A program made the position numbers and the translations under genes. Below the pieces are notes generated by a model. It did not search any database, was not told the DNA's origin, and saw only the letters and a list, made by a program, of their open reading frames with translations. A stretch of 64,000 nt of DNA, from contig NZ_STFZ01000002.1 of assembly GCF_005222845.1 (NCBI RefSeq), positions 62,001-126,000 of the forward strand, in the 5' to 3' direction. Below, piece after piece: positions 17,671-25,186 of the stretch (the stretch's first letter is position 1; every line of letters starts with the position of its first letter). Source of the DNA: Rhizobium sp. FY34 (GTDB lineage Bacteria > Pseudomonadota > Alphaproteobacteria > Rhizobiales > Rhizobiaceae).

Positions 17671-19071
17671 TCAACATTCCACGACGTTGACGGCAAGCCC
17701 GCCGAGCGATGTTTCCTTGTATTTATCGCTCATGTCATAGCCGGTCTGGCGCATGGTCTCGATGGCGGCATCCAGCGGCACGAAATGCGTGCCATCGCCC
17801 TTGAGGGCAAGCGAGGCCGCGGTCACTGCCTTGACGGCACCCAGCGCATTGCGCTCAATGCAGGGCACCTGCACGAGGCCGGCAATCGGATCGCAGGTCA
17901 TGCCGAGATGATGTTCCAGCGCGATTTCGGCGGCGTTCTCGATCTGCTCCGGCGAACCGCCCATGACGGCGGCAAGGCCGGCGGCTGCCATGGCGGCGGC
18001 CGATCCCACTTCGCCCTGACAGCCGACTTCGGCGCCGGAAATCGAAGCATTGTGCTTGATGATGCCGCCGATGGCCGCCGCCGTCAGCAGGAAGGTGTGG
18101 ACATCCTCGGCTGTTGCATCCTCATGGAAATGCAGAAAATAGCGGATGGTGGCGGGAATGACGCCCGCCGCGCCATTGGTCGGGGCGGTCACGACACGTC
18201 CGCCGCCGGCATTTTCCTCATTAACGGCCATTGCGTAAACGGAAAGCCAGTCATTGGCGAGCAGCGGGTTCAGGCGGTTGCTGCGCCATTCGGTTTCCAG
18301 CTGCGCATGGATCGCCTTGGCGCGCCGCTTGACGTTGAGGCCACCCGGCATGATGCCATCAACCTTCAGGCCGCGATCAATGCAGGTGCTCATCGATGTC
18401 CAGATGCGGTCGAGACCGTCATCCAGCGCCTGCGCTGACATCTTCGTCAATTCGTTGGCGCGCTTCATCGCGGCAATGCCGAGACCGGAGCTGCGCGCCA
18501 TGTCGAGCATCTGGCGCGCCGACGAAAAGGGATAGGGAACCCGGTCGGACGAGGGCTGCGCCTTGGCGGTGCGCATGGCCTCCAGTTCCGTATCGGTGAC
18601 GACGAATCCACCGCCGATGGAATAATAGAGCCGCTTCAGCAGCAGTCTTCCATCCTTGTCGAAGGCGGAAAAACTCATGCCATTGGCATGACCAGGCAAA
18701 GGCTGCTTCTTGTCAAAGACCAGGTCCGTCTTTGGTGCAAAACCATAGGACGGGTGTCCGGCGGGTGTCACACGACCGCTTCGCTCCACCGTCTCGAGCA
18801 GGATCTCCATGCGATCGGGATCGACCGTATCCGGCTGCTCGCCCATCAGTCCAAGGATCACCGCCCTACCCGTTCCATGACCTATGCCGGTAAAGGCCAG
18901 GGACCCGTGCAGGCTTGCCTTCAGGCTGACCACCTGGGCACTCGCTGGCCGCGGCCAGTCATCCGAGAGAATGAGATCGAGAAAGCGGTTGGCGGCCGAC
19001 ATGGGTCCCATAGTGTGGGAACTGGACGGACCGATGCCGATTTTGAACACGTCAAAGACGGAGAGAAACAT
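17671..19071 (-). CDS. sdaA: L-serine ammonia-lyase, iron-sulfur type, single chain
   Basis: Deaminates L-serine to pyruvate using a [4Fe-4S] cluster. The 466 residues fuse the beta domain (start [23 protein letters not shown]) and the alpha domain, with the GPSSSHT serine-binding loop and cluster-region segments [40 protein letters not shown] and ERNAL. The architecture matches E. coli SdaA/SdaB. It is a useful partner of the glycine cleavage system further along the window (serine-glycine metabolism), but the two are not linked transcriptionally. Confidence 0.96.
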   Translation of the reverse strand: MFLSVFDVFKIGIGPSSSHTMGPMSAANRFLDLILSDDWPRPASAQVVSLKASLHGSLAFTGIGHGTGRAVILGLMGEQPDTVDPDRMEILLETVERSGRVTPAGHPSYGFAPKTDLVFDKKQPLPGHANGMSFSAFDKDGRLLLKRLYYSIGGGFVVTDTELEAMRTAKAQPSSDRVPYPFSSARQMLDMARSSGLGIAAMKRANELTKMSAQALDDGLDRIWTSMSTCIDRGLKVDGIMPGGLNVKRRAKAIHAQLETEWRSNRLNPLLANDWLSVYAMAVNEENAGGGRVVTAPTNGAAGVIPATIRYFLHFHEDATAEDVHTFLLTAAAIGGIIKHNASISGAEVGCQGEVGSAAAMAAAGLAAVMGGSPEQIENAAEIALEHHLGMTCDPIAGLVQVPCIERNALGAVKAVTAASLALKGDGTHFVPLDAAIETMRQTGYDMSDKYKETSLGGLAVNVVEC

Positions 19072-19229
19072 GAGACTGCGATTCCCGGCTGACAGACTGA
19101 GCGATGACGCTCACCCTAATCAAGCCGTTGTGGCTGTCCAGCTTTCTTGCCGACACTGAATGCTACGCCGACGACAAGCCCGCTACGGCAACAGCGGCCG
19201 GCGACGCGCGCAGCAAGAACAAGCGAAAA

Positions 19230-19331
19230 TCAGATGCTACCGAAGATATAGGCAAGTGCGAGTACACCGGCAAAGCCACAAAGCGCCTTGATCGTAACGC
19301 TCCAGCAGGACTTCTGAACGCTGTCTTCCAT
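19230..19331 (-). CDS. Possible 33-residue single-pass membrane peptide
   Basis: A short frame with ATG at 19331 encodes MEDSVQKSCWSV followed by a hydrophobic segment ALCGFAGVLALAYIFGSI that would span the membrane. Only a weak GGA precedes the start. It sits in a 514-bp interval between sdaA and the DUF599 gene where no larger frame is convincing. Small membrane peptides of this form are real in rhizobia, but I cannot confirm conservation. Confidence 0.3.
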   Translation of the reverse strand: MEDSVQKSCWSVTIKALCGFAGVLALAYIFGSI

Positions 19332-19585
19332 GATAAATCCAGTTACAGGTGCTCTGAAATGCTGCGCACAGGCAATTAACTCTATATTAACGACGTTCAC
19401 AGTTCGCAACTGCAAAATTGATGGGCAGCAATGCAGGCAGGCGTTTCGCACAGGCGTTCAAGGCATGCAAGCGGATCGGTTGGCCCATCAATGCATATGG
19501 TGAACGGCCGGAGGCTTGTCGGCGCCCGCGAACTGACGCATAGCAAGCTCGAACCGGTTGCCACGTAAAAGCACCACGGAGCCCC
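19332..19585. other. Intergenic region with a 10-bp inverted repeat
   Basis: No gene is seen. ATTGATGGGC at 19417-19426 is perfectly repeated in inverse at 19483-19492, leaving a 56-base spacer that itself contains short self-complementary pieces. This could be a structured RNA leader or chance. The promoter of the DUF599 gene should lie in the last 100 bases. Confidence 0.3.
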
Positions 19586-20290
19586 ATGAGCACGCTCGAC
19601 TATATCGCCCTTGCCTACTTTGCCTTTCTCTGGGTCAGTTATTCCTGGCTGACCAGCGGCGAGCCATTTCTCTCACGCCGCAGTCTGAACCAGGCCATGG
19701 CGGAGCATCGGCGCCGATGGATCTACAATTCGCTCAGCCGCGACCTGAAGATGATCGACACGCAGATCATGGCCGGTCTGCAGAACGGCACGGCATTTTT
19801 CGCATCGACGTCAATCTTCGCCATCGGCGGATGTTTTGCCCTGCTCGGCGCCACCGACCAGGTCGATGCCGTGTTCCGCGACCTCGCCTTCGTCAATTAC
19901 AGCGGCCGCGCCGCCTTCGAGGCCAAGGTCGTCGGGCTGACAGCGCTGTTCGGCTATTCGTTTTTCAAGTTCGGCTGGTCCTATCGTCTGTTCAACTACT
20001 GCACCATCCTGTTTGGCAGCCTGCCGATGATGGGCGAGACGGCTCTAGACCGCGCCAGTGCCGAACGGACAGCGGAAAAAGTATTCCGCATGAATGTGAT
20101 TGCAGCCCGCCACTTCAATGCCGGGCTTCGCACGATCTTTCTGTCGATCGGCTATCTGGGCTGGTTCATCGGCCCCACTATGTTCATGGCATCGACATCC
20201 TTCGTCATCATCGTGCTGCTGCGCCGCCAGTTCTTTTCCGAGGCCCGCAAAGCCCTGATGGAACAGGACGAAACCACCGGCAAACGATAG
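19586..20290 (+). CDS. DUF599 family membrane protein
   Basis: A 234-residue integral membrane protein with about four to five helices (near 5-20, 70-87, 115-132, 185-215). The segment SRDLKMIDTQIMAGLQNGTAFFASTS, written here in part, and the late ARHFNAGLRTIFLSIGYLGW are typical of DUF599, found in bacteria and plants and of unknown function. CGGAG precedes the ATG. The next gene starts 8 bp later, so the two form an operon. Confidence 0.88.
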   Translation: MSTLDYIALAYFAFLWVSYSWLTSGEPFLSRRSLNQAMAEHRRRWIYNSLSRDLKMIDTQIMAGLQNGTAFFASTSIFAIGGCFALLGATDQVDAVFRDLAFVNYSGRAAFEAKVVGLTALFGYSFFKFGWSYRLFNYCTILFGSLPMMGETALDRASAERTAEKVFRMNVIAARHFNAGLRTIFLSIGYLGWFIGPTMFMASTSFVIIVLLRRQFFSEARKALMEQDETTGKR

Positions 20291-20298
20291 GAAAGCGC

Positions 20299-21288
20299 TT
20301 GTCTCCTTCCGATACCGCCTCCGGCCTGCCGCGCAGCCCCCGCATTCCGCTTATTGATACGGTGCGGGGCATCGCGCTCATTGCAATGGCCTCCTACCAT
20401 TTCACCTGGGATCTCGAATTTTTCGGTTATCTCGAGCAGGGTACCGCGACGCAGGGCCTTTGGAAGATCTATGCGCGAACAATCGCCACCTCCTTCCTGT
20501 TTCTCGTCGGCGTGAGCCTTGTTCTGGCGCATGGCCGGCAGATCCGCTGGGCCTCTTTCGGCCGGCGGCTGGCCATGGTGGCCGGCGCTGCTCTCGCCAT
20601 CAGCCTGGCCACATTCTTTTTCATGCCGCAGGAGTGGATCTTCTTCGGCATCCTGCATGCAATTACCGTTTCGAGCCTGCTGGCGCTGGCGTTTCTCAGG
20701 CTGCCGCCATTGGTCACCGGATTGATCGCGCTTGCGATTTTTGCACTGATGCTGCTCGACACCTGGATTGCGCCCGGCCTCATGGGCTTTCCGCTCTTCG
20801 ACAGCCGCTGGCTTGCCTGGACAGGTCTTGCCGAAATACCGCCACGTTCGAACGACTTCGTGCCTCTGTTTCCGTGGTTTGCGGCAGTGCTTGCCGGCAT
20901 AGCACTCGCGGGACTGGTGCGGGATCTCGGCGGTTTGGACGTGCTTTCGCGCCTGCAGACCCGACCCAATATCCTGACGAAAGCCGGCCAGCACAGCCTT
21001 ATCTTCTACCTGATCCATCAGCCGATACTGATCGGGCTTCTCTACCTGTTTTCGCTGGTTTATCCGGCGCCAGCGCCGGATCCGGTTGCCGAGTACAATC
21101 GAAGCTGCACCGCGTCCTGCACGACGGAGGGAAACGAGGCCGGCATGTGCAGGCGTTTTTGCGGCTGTACTGCCGAAGGTCTTGTCGCTCAGTCGCTGCT
21201 TGAGCCGATGCGTCGCGGCGACATAGACCCAATGAGCGATGAGCGCGTGCTGAGCCTTGCCGCAGAGTGTTCGATGCGCAGCCGCTGA
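20299..21288 (+). CDS. DUF1624 / heparan-alpha-glucosaminide acetyltransferase-like membrane protein with Cys-rich tail
   Basis: A 329-residue membrane protein starting at TTG 20299, set by AGGAAA six bases upstream; there is no usable ATG before the conserved RIPLIDTVRGIALIAMASYH. That segment and HSLIFYLIHQPILIGLLY define the DUF1624/acyltransferase-3-like fold with eight or more helices. After the last helix a tail of about 70 residues contains SCTASC, MCRRFCGC and a later Cys, a compact CxxxC...CxxxCxC pattern that might bind metal or form disulfides. The acyl donor and acceptor are unknown. Confidence 0.85.
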   Translation: MSPSDTASGLPRSPRIPLIDTVRGIALIAMASYHFTWDLEFFGYLEQGTATQGLWKIYARTIATSFLFLVGVSLVLAHGRQIRWASFGRRLAMVAGAALAISLATFFFMPQEWIFFGILHAITVSSLLALAFLRLPPLVTGLIALAIFALMLLDTWIAPGLMGFPLFDSRWLAWTGLAEIPPRSNDFVPLFPWFAAVLAGIALAGLVRDLGGLDVLSRLQTRPNILTKAGQHSLIFYLIHQPILIGLLYLFSLVYPAPAPDPVAEYNRSCTASCTTEGNEAGMCRRFCGCTAEGLVAQSLLEPMRRGDIDPMSDERVLSLAAECSMRSR

Positions 21289-21300
21289 GCGACCGTCCGA

Positions 21301-21687
21301 CTACGTCCCGACGCCGATTTCAGCCAGTCGCGTCAGGCAGGCTTCCTCGACATTGTCGAGTTCACTCAGCGTGTCGTCGATATCCTTGCGCTTCTGGCGC
21401 AGCTCATCGCGCTTTTCGTCAAGCCGCTTCATCAACAGCTTCAACTGGCCAAGCTCGCCCGGCGGTTCCTTGTAGACCTGGATGACTTCGCGGATCTCGG
21501 CAATGGTGAATCCGATCCGGCGTCCGCGCAGGATCTCCTGGATCAGTCGCCGATCGGCGGTGCGGAACAAGCGGGTGCGCCCACGCCGTTCCGGCTGGAT
21601 CAGGCCCTCGTCTTCGTAAAAACGGAGCGTTCGGGTGGAAACCCCGAATTCGCGTGTCAGTTCGGTAATGGTATAATACTTGTTCAC
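21301..21687 (-). CDS. MerR family transcriptional regulator (LiuR-like)
   Basis: A 128-residue regulator. A MerR winged-helix domain (1-70: YYTITELTREFGVSTRTLRFYEDEG split across the HTH, then RGRTRLFRTADRRLIQEIL) is followed by a coiled-coil dimerisation helix (80-115, MKRLDEKRDELRQKRKDI). No Cys metal-binding loop is present, so it is not a metal sensor. Members of this type often control branched-chain or fatty acyl-CoA catabolism. It is convergent with the DUF1624 gene and has a palindromic site 30 bp upstream that suggests autoregulation. Confidence 0.9.
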   Translation of the reverse strand: MNKYYTITELTREFGVSTRTLRFYEDEGLIQPERRGRTRLFRTADRRLIQEILRGRRIGFTIAEIREVIQVYKEPPGELGQLKLLMKRLDEKRDELRQKRKDIDDTLSELDNVEEACLTRLAEIGVGT

Positions 21688-21716
21688 GCCCGCATCCCAT
21701 ATGAGCGTGCCAAATT

Positions 21717-21742
21717 AATTGACTTTTACGTACCAGTCAATT
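21717..21742. promoter_or_regulatory. Probable MerR-family operator
   Basis: Inverted arms AATTGAC (21717-21723) and GTCAATT (21736-21742) flank a 12-base core TTTTACGTACCA centred on ACGT. The spacing and the ACGT centre resemble LiuR-type MerR operators. It lies 30 bp upstream of the MerR start codon, as expected for an autoregulated promoter. Confidence 0.6.
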
Positions 21743-21793
21743 TTTGCGCCCCTTAAATGTCGCAAGCGTGTCGGTATAACGATAAATACGCCA

Positions 21794-23209
21794 TCAACTG
21801 ATGGCAAACCACCAGGTCGCCAGACCAAGGAAGGCAAAAAAGCCCGTCACATCGGTGACCGTGGTGACAAAGACCGCCGAGGCGACCGCCGGGTCCACGC
21901 CGACCTTGTCGAGGATCAGAGGGATGGTAATACCGGCCAGTGCTGCCGCCATCATGTTGATCAGCATCGCCGTTGCGATAATACCGCCGATATTCACATC
22001 CTGAAACCACAAACCGGCGACAACGCCGATCAGGACGCCGAACAGTGCGCCATTGAGCAAGCCCACCCCGGCTTCGCGCCGTATGATACGCGCGGCGTTG
22101 TGGATATCGATATCGCGGGTTGCAAGCGCGCGCACCGTCACCGTCATAGTCTGCGATGCTGCATTGCCGCCCATGCCGGCAACGATGGGCATCAGCACGG
22201 CAAGTGCAACGATCTGCTCGATCGTGGCCTCGAAAAGGGCAATCACGGTGGCAGCCAGAAAGGCGGTCAGCAGATTGACAAGTAGCCAGGGCACGCGCGA
22301 ACGGGATGTGGCAAGCACCGTATCCGAAAGTTCTTCGTCACCGACGCCGCCAAGGCGCATGATGTCTTCTTCGGCCTCTTCCTGGATGACGTCCACCACG
22401 TCATCGATGGTGAGCACGCCGACGAGACGGCCATTGTCATCGACCACAGCTGCCGAGAGAAGGTCATATTGCTCGAAAAGCTGGGCCGCCTCCTCCTGGT
22501 CCATATCGGCCGGGATTGGGTAATTGGTTTCGCCCATGATGGCTTCGATCTTCACCTGGCGTTTGGTGCGCAGGATCTTGTCGAGTGCCACGATGCCCAT
22601 CAGCTTGAAAGTGGGATCAATGACGAAGATTTCCGTGAAATTCTCCGGAAGGTCCTCTTCCTCGCGCATGTAGTCGATCGTCTGACCGACCGTCCAGAAG
22701 GGCGGCACCGCGACGAATTCCGTCTGCATGCGCCGGCCGGCGGAGCTTTCCGGATAATCAAGCGCACGGCGCAGGCGCACCCGTTCCGTAAACGGCAGTT
22801 GGGCCAGAATGTCGTCGCGGTCTTCCTGGTCGAGATCTTCCAGAATGTAGACGGCATCGTCCGAGTCAAGCTCGCCGATGGCTGCGGCGATCTGCTCGTT
22901 CGGCATCTGGTCGACGATTTCGAGACGGATCGCCTCGTCAACCTCGGTCAGTGCCGTCAGGTCGAACTCGTGGCCCAGCAGTTTGACGAGTGCCCGGCGC
23001 TGATCCGGCTGGATGGATTCCAGCAGATCGCCGAGTTCCGATTCGTGCAGATTGACGACATGATTGCGCAGGAACAGGATATCGCGATCAGCGACCGCCG
23101 CACCAACCAGCGCCAGAAATTCGGCGCGAATCGAGCCGTTGTCCGCATAGATGTCGTCCTGAGCGCCATCGGCAGGCGAACGCAGGCGGTCATCATCTAT
23201 ATTGCTCAT
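21794..23209 (-). CDS. mgtE: Magnesium transporter MgtE
   Basis: A 471-residue Mg2+ channel/transporter. Order: N-terminal MgtE_N helical superhelix (about 35-140, containing EIVDQMPNEQIAAAIGELDSD in part), two CBS domains (about 145-270, with EIFVIDP and GVLTIDDVVDVIQEEAEEDI), a connecting helix and five C-terminal membrane helices (from SRVPWLLVNLLTAFLAA to the end). The N and CBS domains sense cytosolic Mg2+ and gate the pore. ATG 23209 (MSNIDDDRL) is preferred over an upstream frame extension. No Mg2+ riboswitch is visible upstream. Confidence 0.96.
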   Translation of the reverse strand: MSNIDDDRLRSPADGAQDDIYADNGSIRAEFLALVGAAVADRDILFLRNHVVNLHESELGDLLESIQPDQRRALVKLLGHEFDLTALTEVDEAIRLEIVDQMPNEQIAAAIGELDSDDAVYILEDLDQEDRDDILAQLPFTERVRLRRALDYPESSAGRRMQTEFVAVPPFWTVGQTIDYMREEEDLPENFTEIFVIDPTFKLMGIVALDKILRTKRQVKIEAIMGETNYPIPADMDQEEAAQLFEQYDLLSAAVVDDNGRLVGVLTIDDVVDVIQEEAEEDIMRLGGVGDEELSDTVLATSRSRVPWLLVNLLTAFLAATVIALFEATIEQIVALAVLMPIVAGMGGNAASQTMTVTVRALATRDIDIHNAARIIRREAGVGLLNGALFGVLIGVVAGLWFQDVNIGGIIATAMLINMMAAALAGITIPLILDKVGVDPAVASAVFVTTVTDVTGFFAFLGLATWWFAIS

Positions 23210-23445
23210 GCATCGCCCTCGCCTTGCACCCGTGCGGCCACCAGCCTTTGCAAAGCCGTTCGGCAAGGCAAAAAGATGGCTGCGAAAACTGAATATCAAC
23301 AATCGGATAGCACAGATGCCGAGAGATCACTGCGCATCTGCAAGAACCCTGCTAGACCAATATCGGGCGGCGGTCCACCCTTGCCGGTCGATCTGGCGCC
23401 CTTCAGAGCCAATCCCTTCCAGTTCGTACAGCAGAGGCCCTCGTC

Positions 23446-23943
23446 GTGACCGTCCGCCAGATCCTTTCCTATCCAGATCCCCGCCTGTCGCAGGCCTGCG
23501 AACCCGTGACAGAATTCGATGCGCAGCTTGCCAGCCTGTGCGAGGATCTCATCGACACGATGCGGGCCGCACATGGCATCGGCATCACCGCGGCCCATAT
23601 CGGCGAGGCTCGGCGGGTATCCGTCATCCAGCTTGCAGGCAATGAACCGGTGCGCGTGCATATCAATCCGGTCATCCTCACGGTCTCGGCCGATCTCCAG
23701 CGCTTTACCGAGGGAAGCGTCTCCATGCCCGGCATGACCGAAACGGTGGAGCGGCCAGCAGCGATCCGTTTTCGCTACCAGGATTTGAGCGGCGTGCCCC
23801 ATGAAGAGGGTGCCGAAGGCTTTCTCGCCACCTGTATCCAGCATGAGATCGACCAACTCGACGGCATCTTCTGGCTGAAGCAGCTTTCGCGCCTGAAGCG
23901 CGACCGGCTTGTGCGCAAATGGGAGAAACAGGCTTCTTTCTAA
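23446..23943 (+). CDS. Peptide deformylase-like protein with altered metal-site residues
   Basis: A 165-residue protein clearly of the peptide deformylase fold, but all three motifs differ from active enzymes. Motif 1 reads GIGITAAH (44-51) where GxGxAAxQ is usual; motif 2 reads EGSVS (89-93) with Ser91 replacing the metal-ligand Cys; motif 3 reads HEIDQ (133-137) with Gln137 replacing the second His ligand. Glu134 is kept. It is therefore unlikely to bind Fe/Zn normally and may be inactive or repurposed. GTG 23446 has AGAGG upstream. It is divergent from mgtE; a true def gene would lie elsewhere. Confidence 0.87.
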   Translation: MTVRQILSYPDPRLSQACEPVTEFDAQLASLCEDLIDTMRAAHGIGITAAHIGEARRVSVIQLAGNEPVRVHINPVILTVSADLQRFTEGSVSMPGMTETVERPAAIRFRYQDLSGVPHEEGAEGFLATCIQHEIDQLDGIFWLKQLSRLKRDRLVRKWEKQASF

Positions 23944-24005
23944 ACAGGTCGAACCAACCGGCAGGCAAAACGTTGTGCGCGCAGCCAACCACTGGAGAGA
24001 CCCAC

Positions 24006-24503
24006 ATGCCGGTCAAGAAAAACATCAACAATCTTCCGCGCGAAGAAGATTATCGCGATTATGACACCCGCAATATCGATGAGGGCTGGCCCTATGCGGA
24101 CCAGGCCGGCGCAGGTTCCGATCCGATCGACAATTCAGCCTATGGCGATACCGACTCCAATTTCGACCTCGAGCGTAACAAAGGCTACAAGGTCGACAAT
24201 GCCGACAAGAATGGACGGGAAGAACCTGTCCGTGATCGCGCCACCATCGCAGACCCGGACGTAATCGAAAGCGACGATCTGGAAGAGAGGGTGAGCGACG
24301 CCATCGAGGAACTCGATATCGTTGCCATGGAAACGCTCGACATTCGTGCCGACGGCACGACCGTCACCATCGAGGGTGAAGTCGATGACGACCAGACGGC
24401 GCGCAAGATCGTCGCCCGCGTCAGGCGCGTCAACGGCGTCAGCAAAGTGGTGAACGAACTGACGCTGCTTGGCATTGACAGCCTGATCCCCGACGAGGAC
24501 TGA
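24006..24503 (+). CDS. BON-domain protein
   Basis: A 165-residue acidic protein. The first 90 residues are polar and low-complexity (MPVKKNINNLPREEDYRDYD and many Asp/Asn). A BON domain follows at about 95-160, with GTTVTIEGEVDDDQTARKIV and VNGVSKVVNEL, the classic BON beta-alpha pattern that binds lipids or cell-wall material. No signal peptide is visible, so the location is uncertain. GGAGAGA precedes ATG 24006. It is 62 bp after the deformylase-like gene. Confidence 0.85.
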   Translation: MPVKKNINNLPREEDYRDYDTRNIDEGWPYADQAGAGSDPIDNSAYGDTDSNFDLERNKGYKVDNADKNGREEPVRDRATIADPDVIESDDLEERVSDAIEELDIVAMETLDIRADGTTVTIEGEVDDDQTARKIVARVRRVNGVSKVVNELTLLGIDSLIPDED

Positions 24504-24512
24504 GGCCTACCC

Positions 24513-24941
24513 TCACATGGCTTCGGCGCTGACCTCGACATTCGGGGTCAGCGTCAGCGTATTGCTCACCGTGCAGAGATCCTTTGCCAGCTTGCGGATC
24601 GCCTCGCGCTCCTCGTCTGAATAGTCGCCGGCGATCTTGATAACAGCGGTAATGGTTTCCACGCGCGACAGCCCGTCATGGGCTTTTTCGCCCGTCACAT
24701 GCGCCGTGACGCCCTCGAATCGTTCCACCATCTGCAGCTTGACCACCGCGCCCTTGACGCTGAGCACCAGGCAACTGGCAAGCGATGCATAGAGGAGATC
24801 GAGCGGGTTGAAGCCCGGTTCCGAGACGCTGGTAATCACATCCAGCATGCCGCCGGTCTCTGTCTTCAGGCTGGCATGGCCGCGCGCGGCCATCATGGCG
24901 GTCGCACCAGTCACACGCGTCTTCATTTTCAGTTCGACCAT
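24513..24941 (-). CDS. OsmC family peroxiredoxin-like protein
   Basis: A 142-residue OsmC/YhfA-type protein. The segment NPLDLLYASLASCLVLSV supplies one redox Cys and the C-terminal KDLCTVSNTLTLTPNV the second, the usual two-Cys arrangement for thiol-dependent hydroperoxide reduction. GGAGGT six bases upstream sets ATG 24941. It is convergent with the BON gene, with a 9-bp gap, so transcripts must overlap. Confidence 0.9.
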   Translation of the reverse strand: MVELKMKTRVTGATAMMAARGHASLKTETGGMLDVITSVSEPGFNPLDLLYASLASCLVLSVKGAVVKLQMVERFEGVTAHVTGEKAHDGLSRVETITAVIKIAGDYSDEEREAIRKLAKDLCTVSNTLTLTPNVEVSAEAM

Positions 24942-25123
24942 CTTTCTACCTCCAGCGTCGCACGCCCTTGGCGTACCGTCTCAGCAGGACAGCACATCTG
25001 CCTTAAGGAACAAATGATCCAGATGCTCAAACTGTTGCGGCCGCTTGCCGCAGCCGCGGTTCTTTGAGCACCAGACGAGCACCATAGACATTTTGTCCCT
25101 TGACGGGCAGCCGCCGGCGTCGC

Positions 25124-25141
25124 TATTTTAAACTTAAAATA
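25124..25141. promoter_or_regulatory. Perfect palindrome, candidate operator of the aryl-CoA operon
   Basis: TATTTTAAACTTAAAATA is a perfect inverted repeat of two 8-bp arms around AC. It stands out as AT-rich in a GC-rich intergenic region 45 bp upstream of the first gene. Size and form suit a MarR- or TetR-type repressor site. No such regulator gene is in the window. Confidence 0.55.
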
Positions 25142-25186
25142 AAAATCCGGAACAGTTCCTCGTCGTCAGCAAGGGAAGGAAGACTT

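Noticed and set aside
19558-20298. N-terminal extension of the DUF1624 frame across the DUF599 gene
   Set aside because: The extension is the DUF599 gene read out of frame; TTG 20299 with AGGAAA upstream is the sensible start.
23210-23445. Mg2+ riboswitch upstream of mgtE
   Set aside because: No M-box-like structured leader is apparent in the divergent region.
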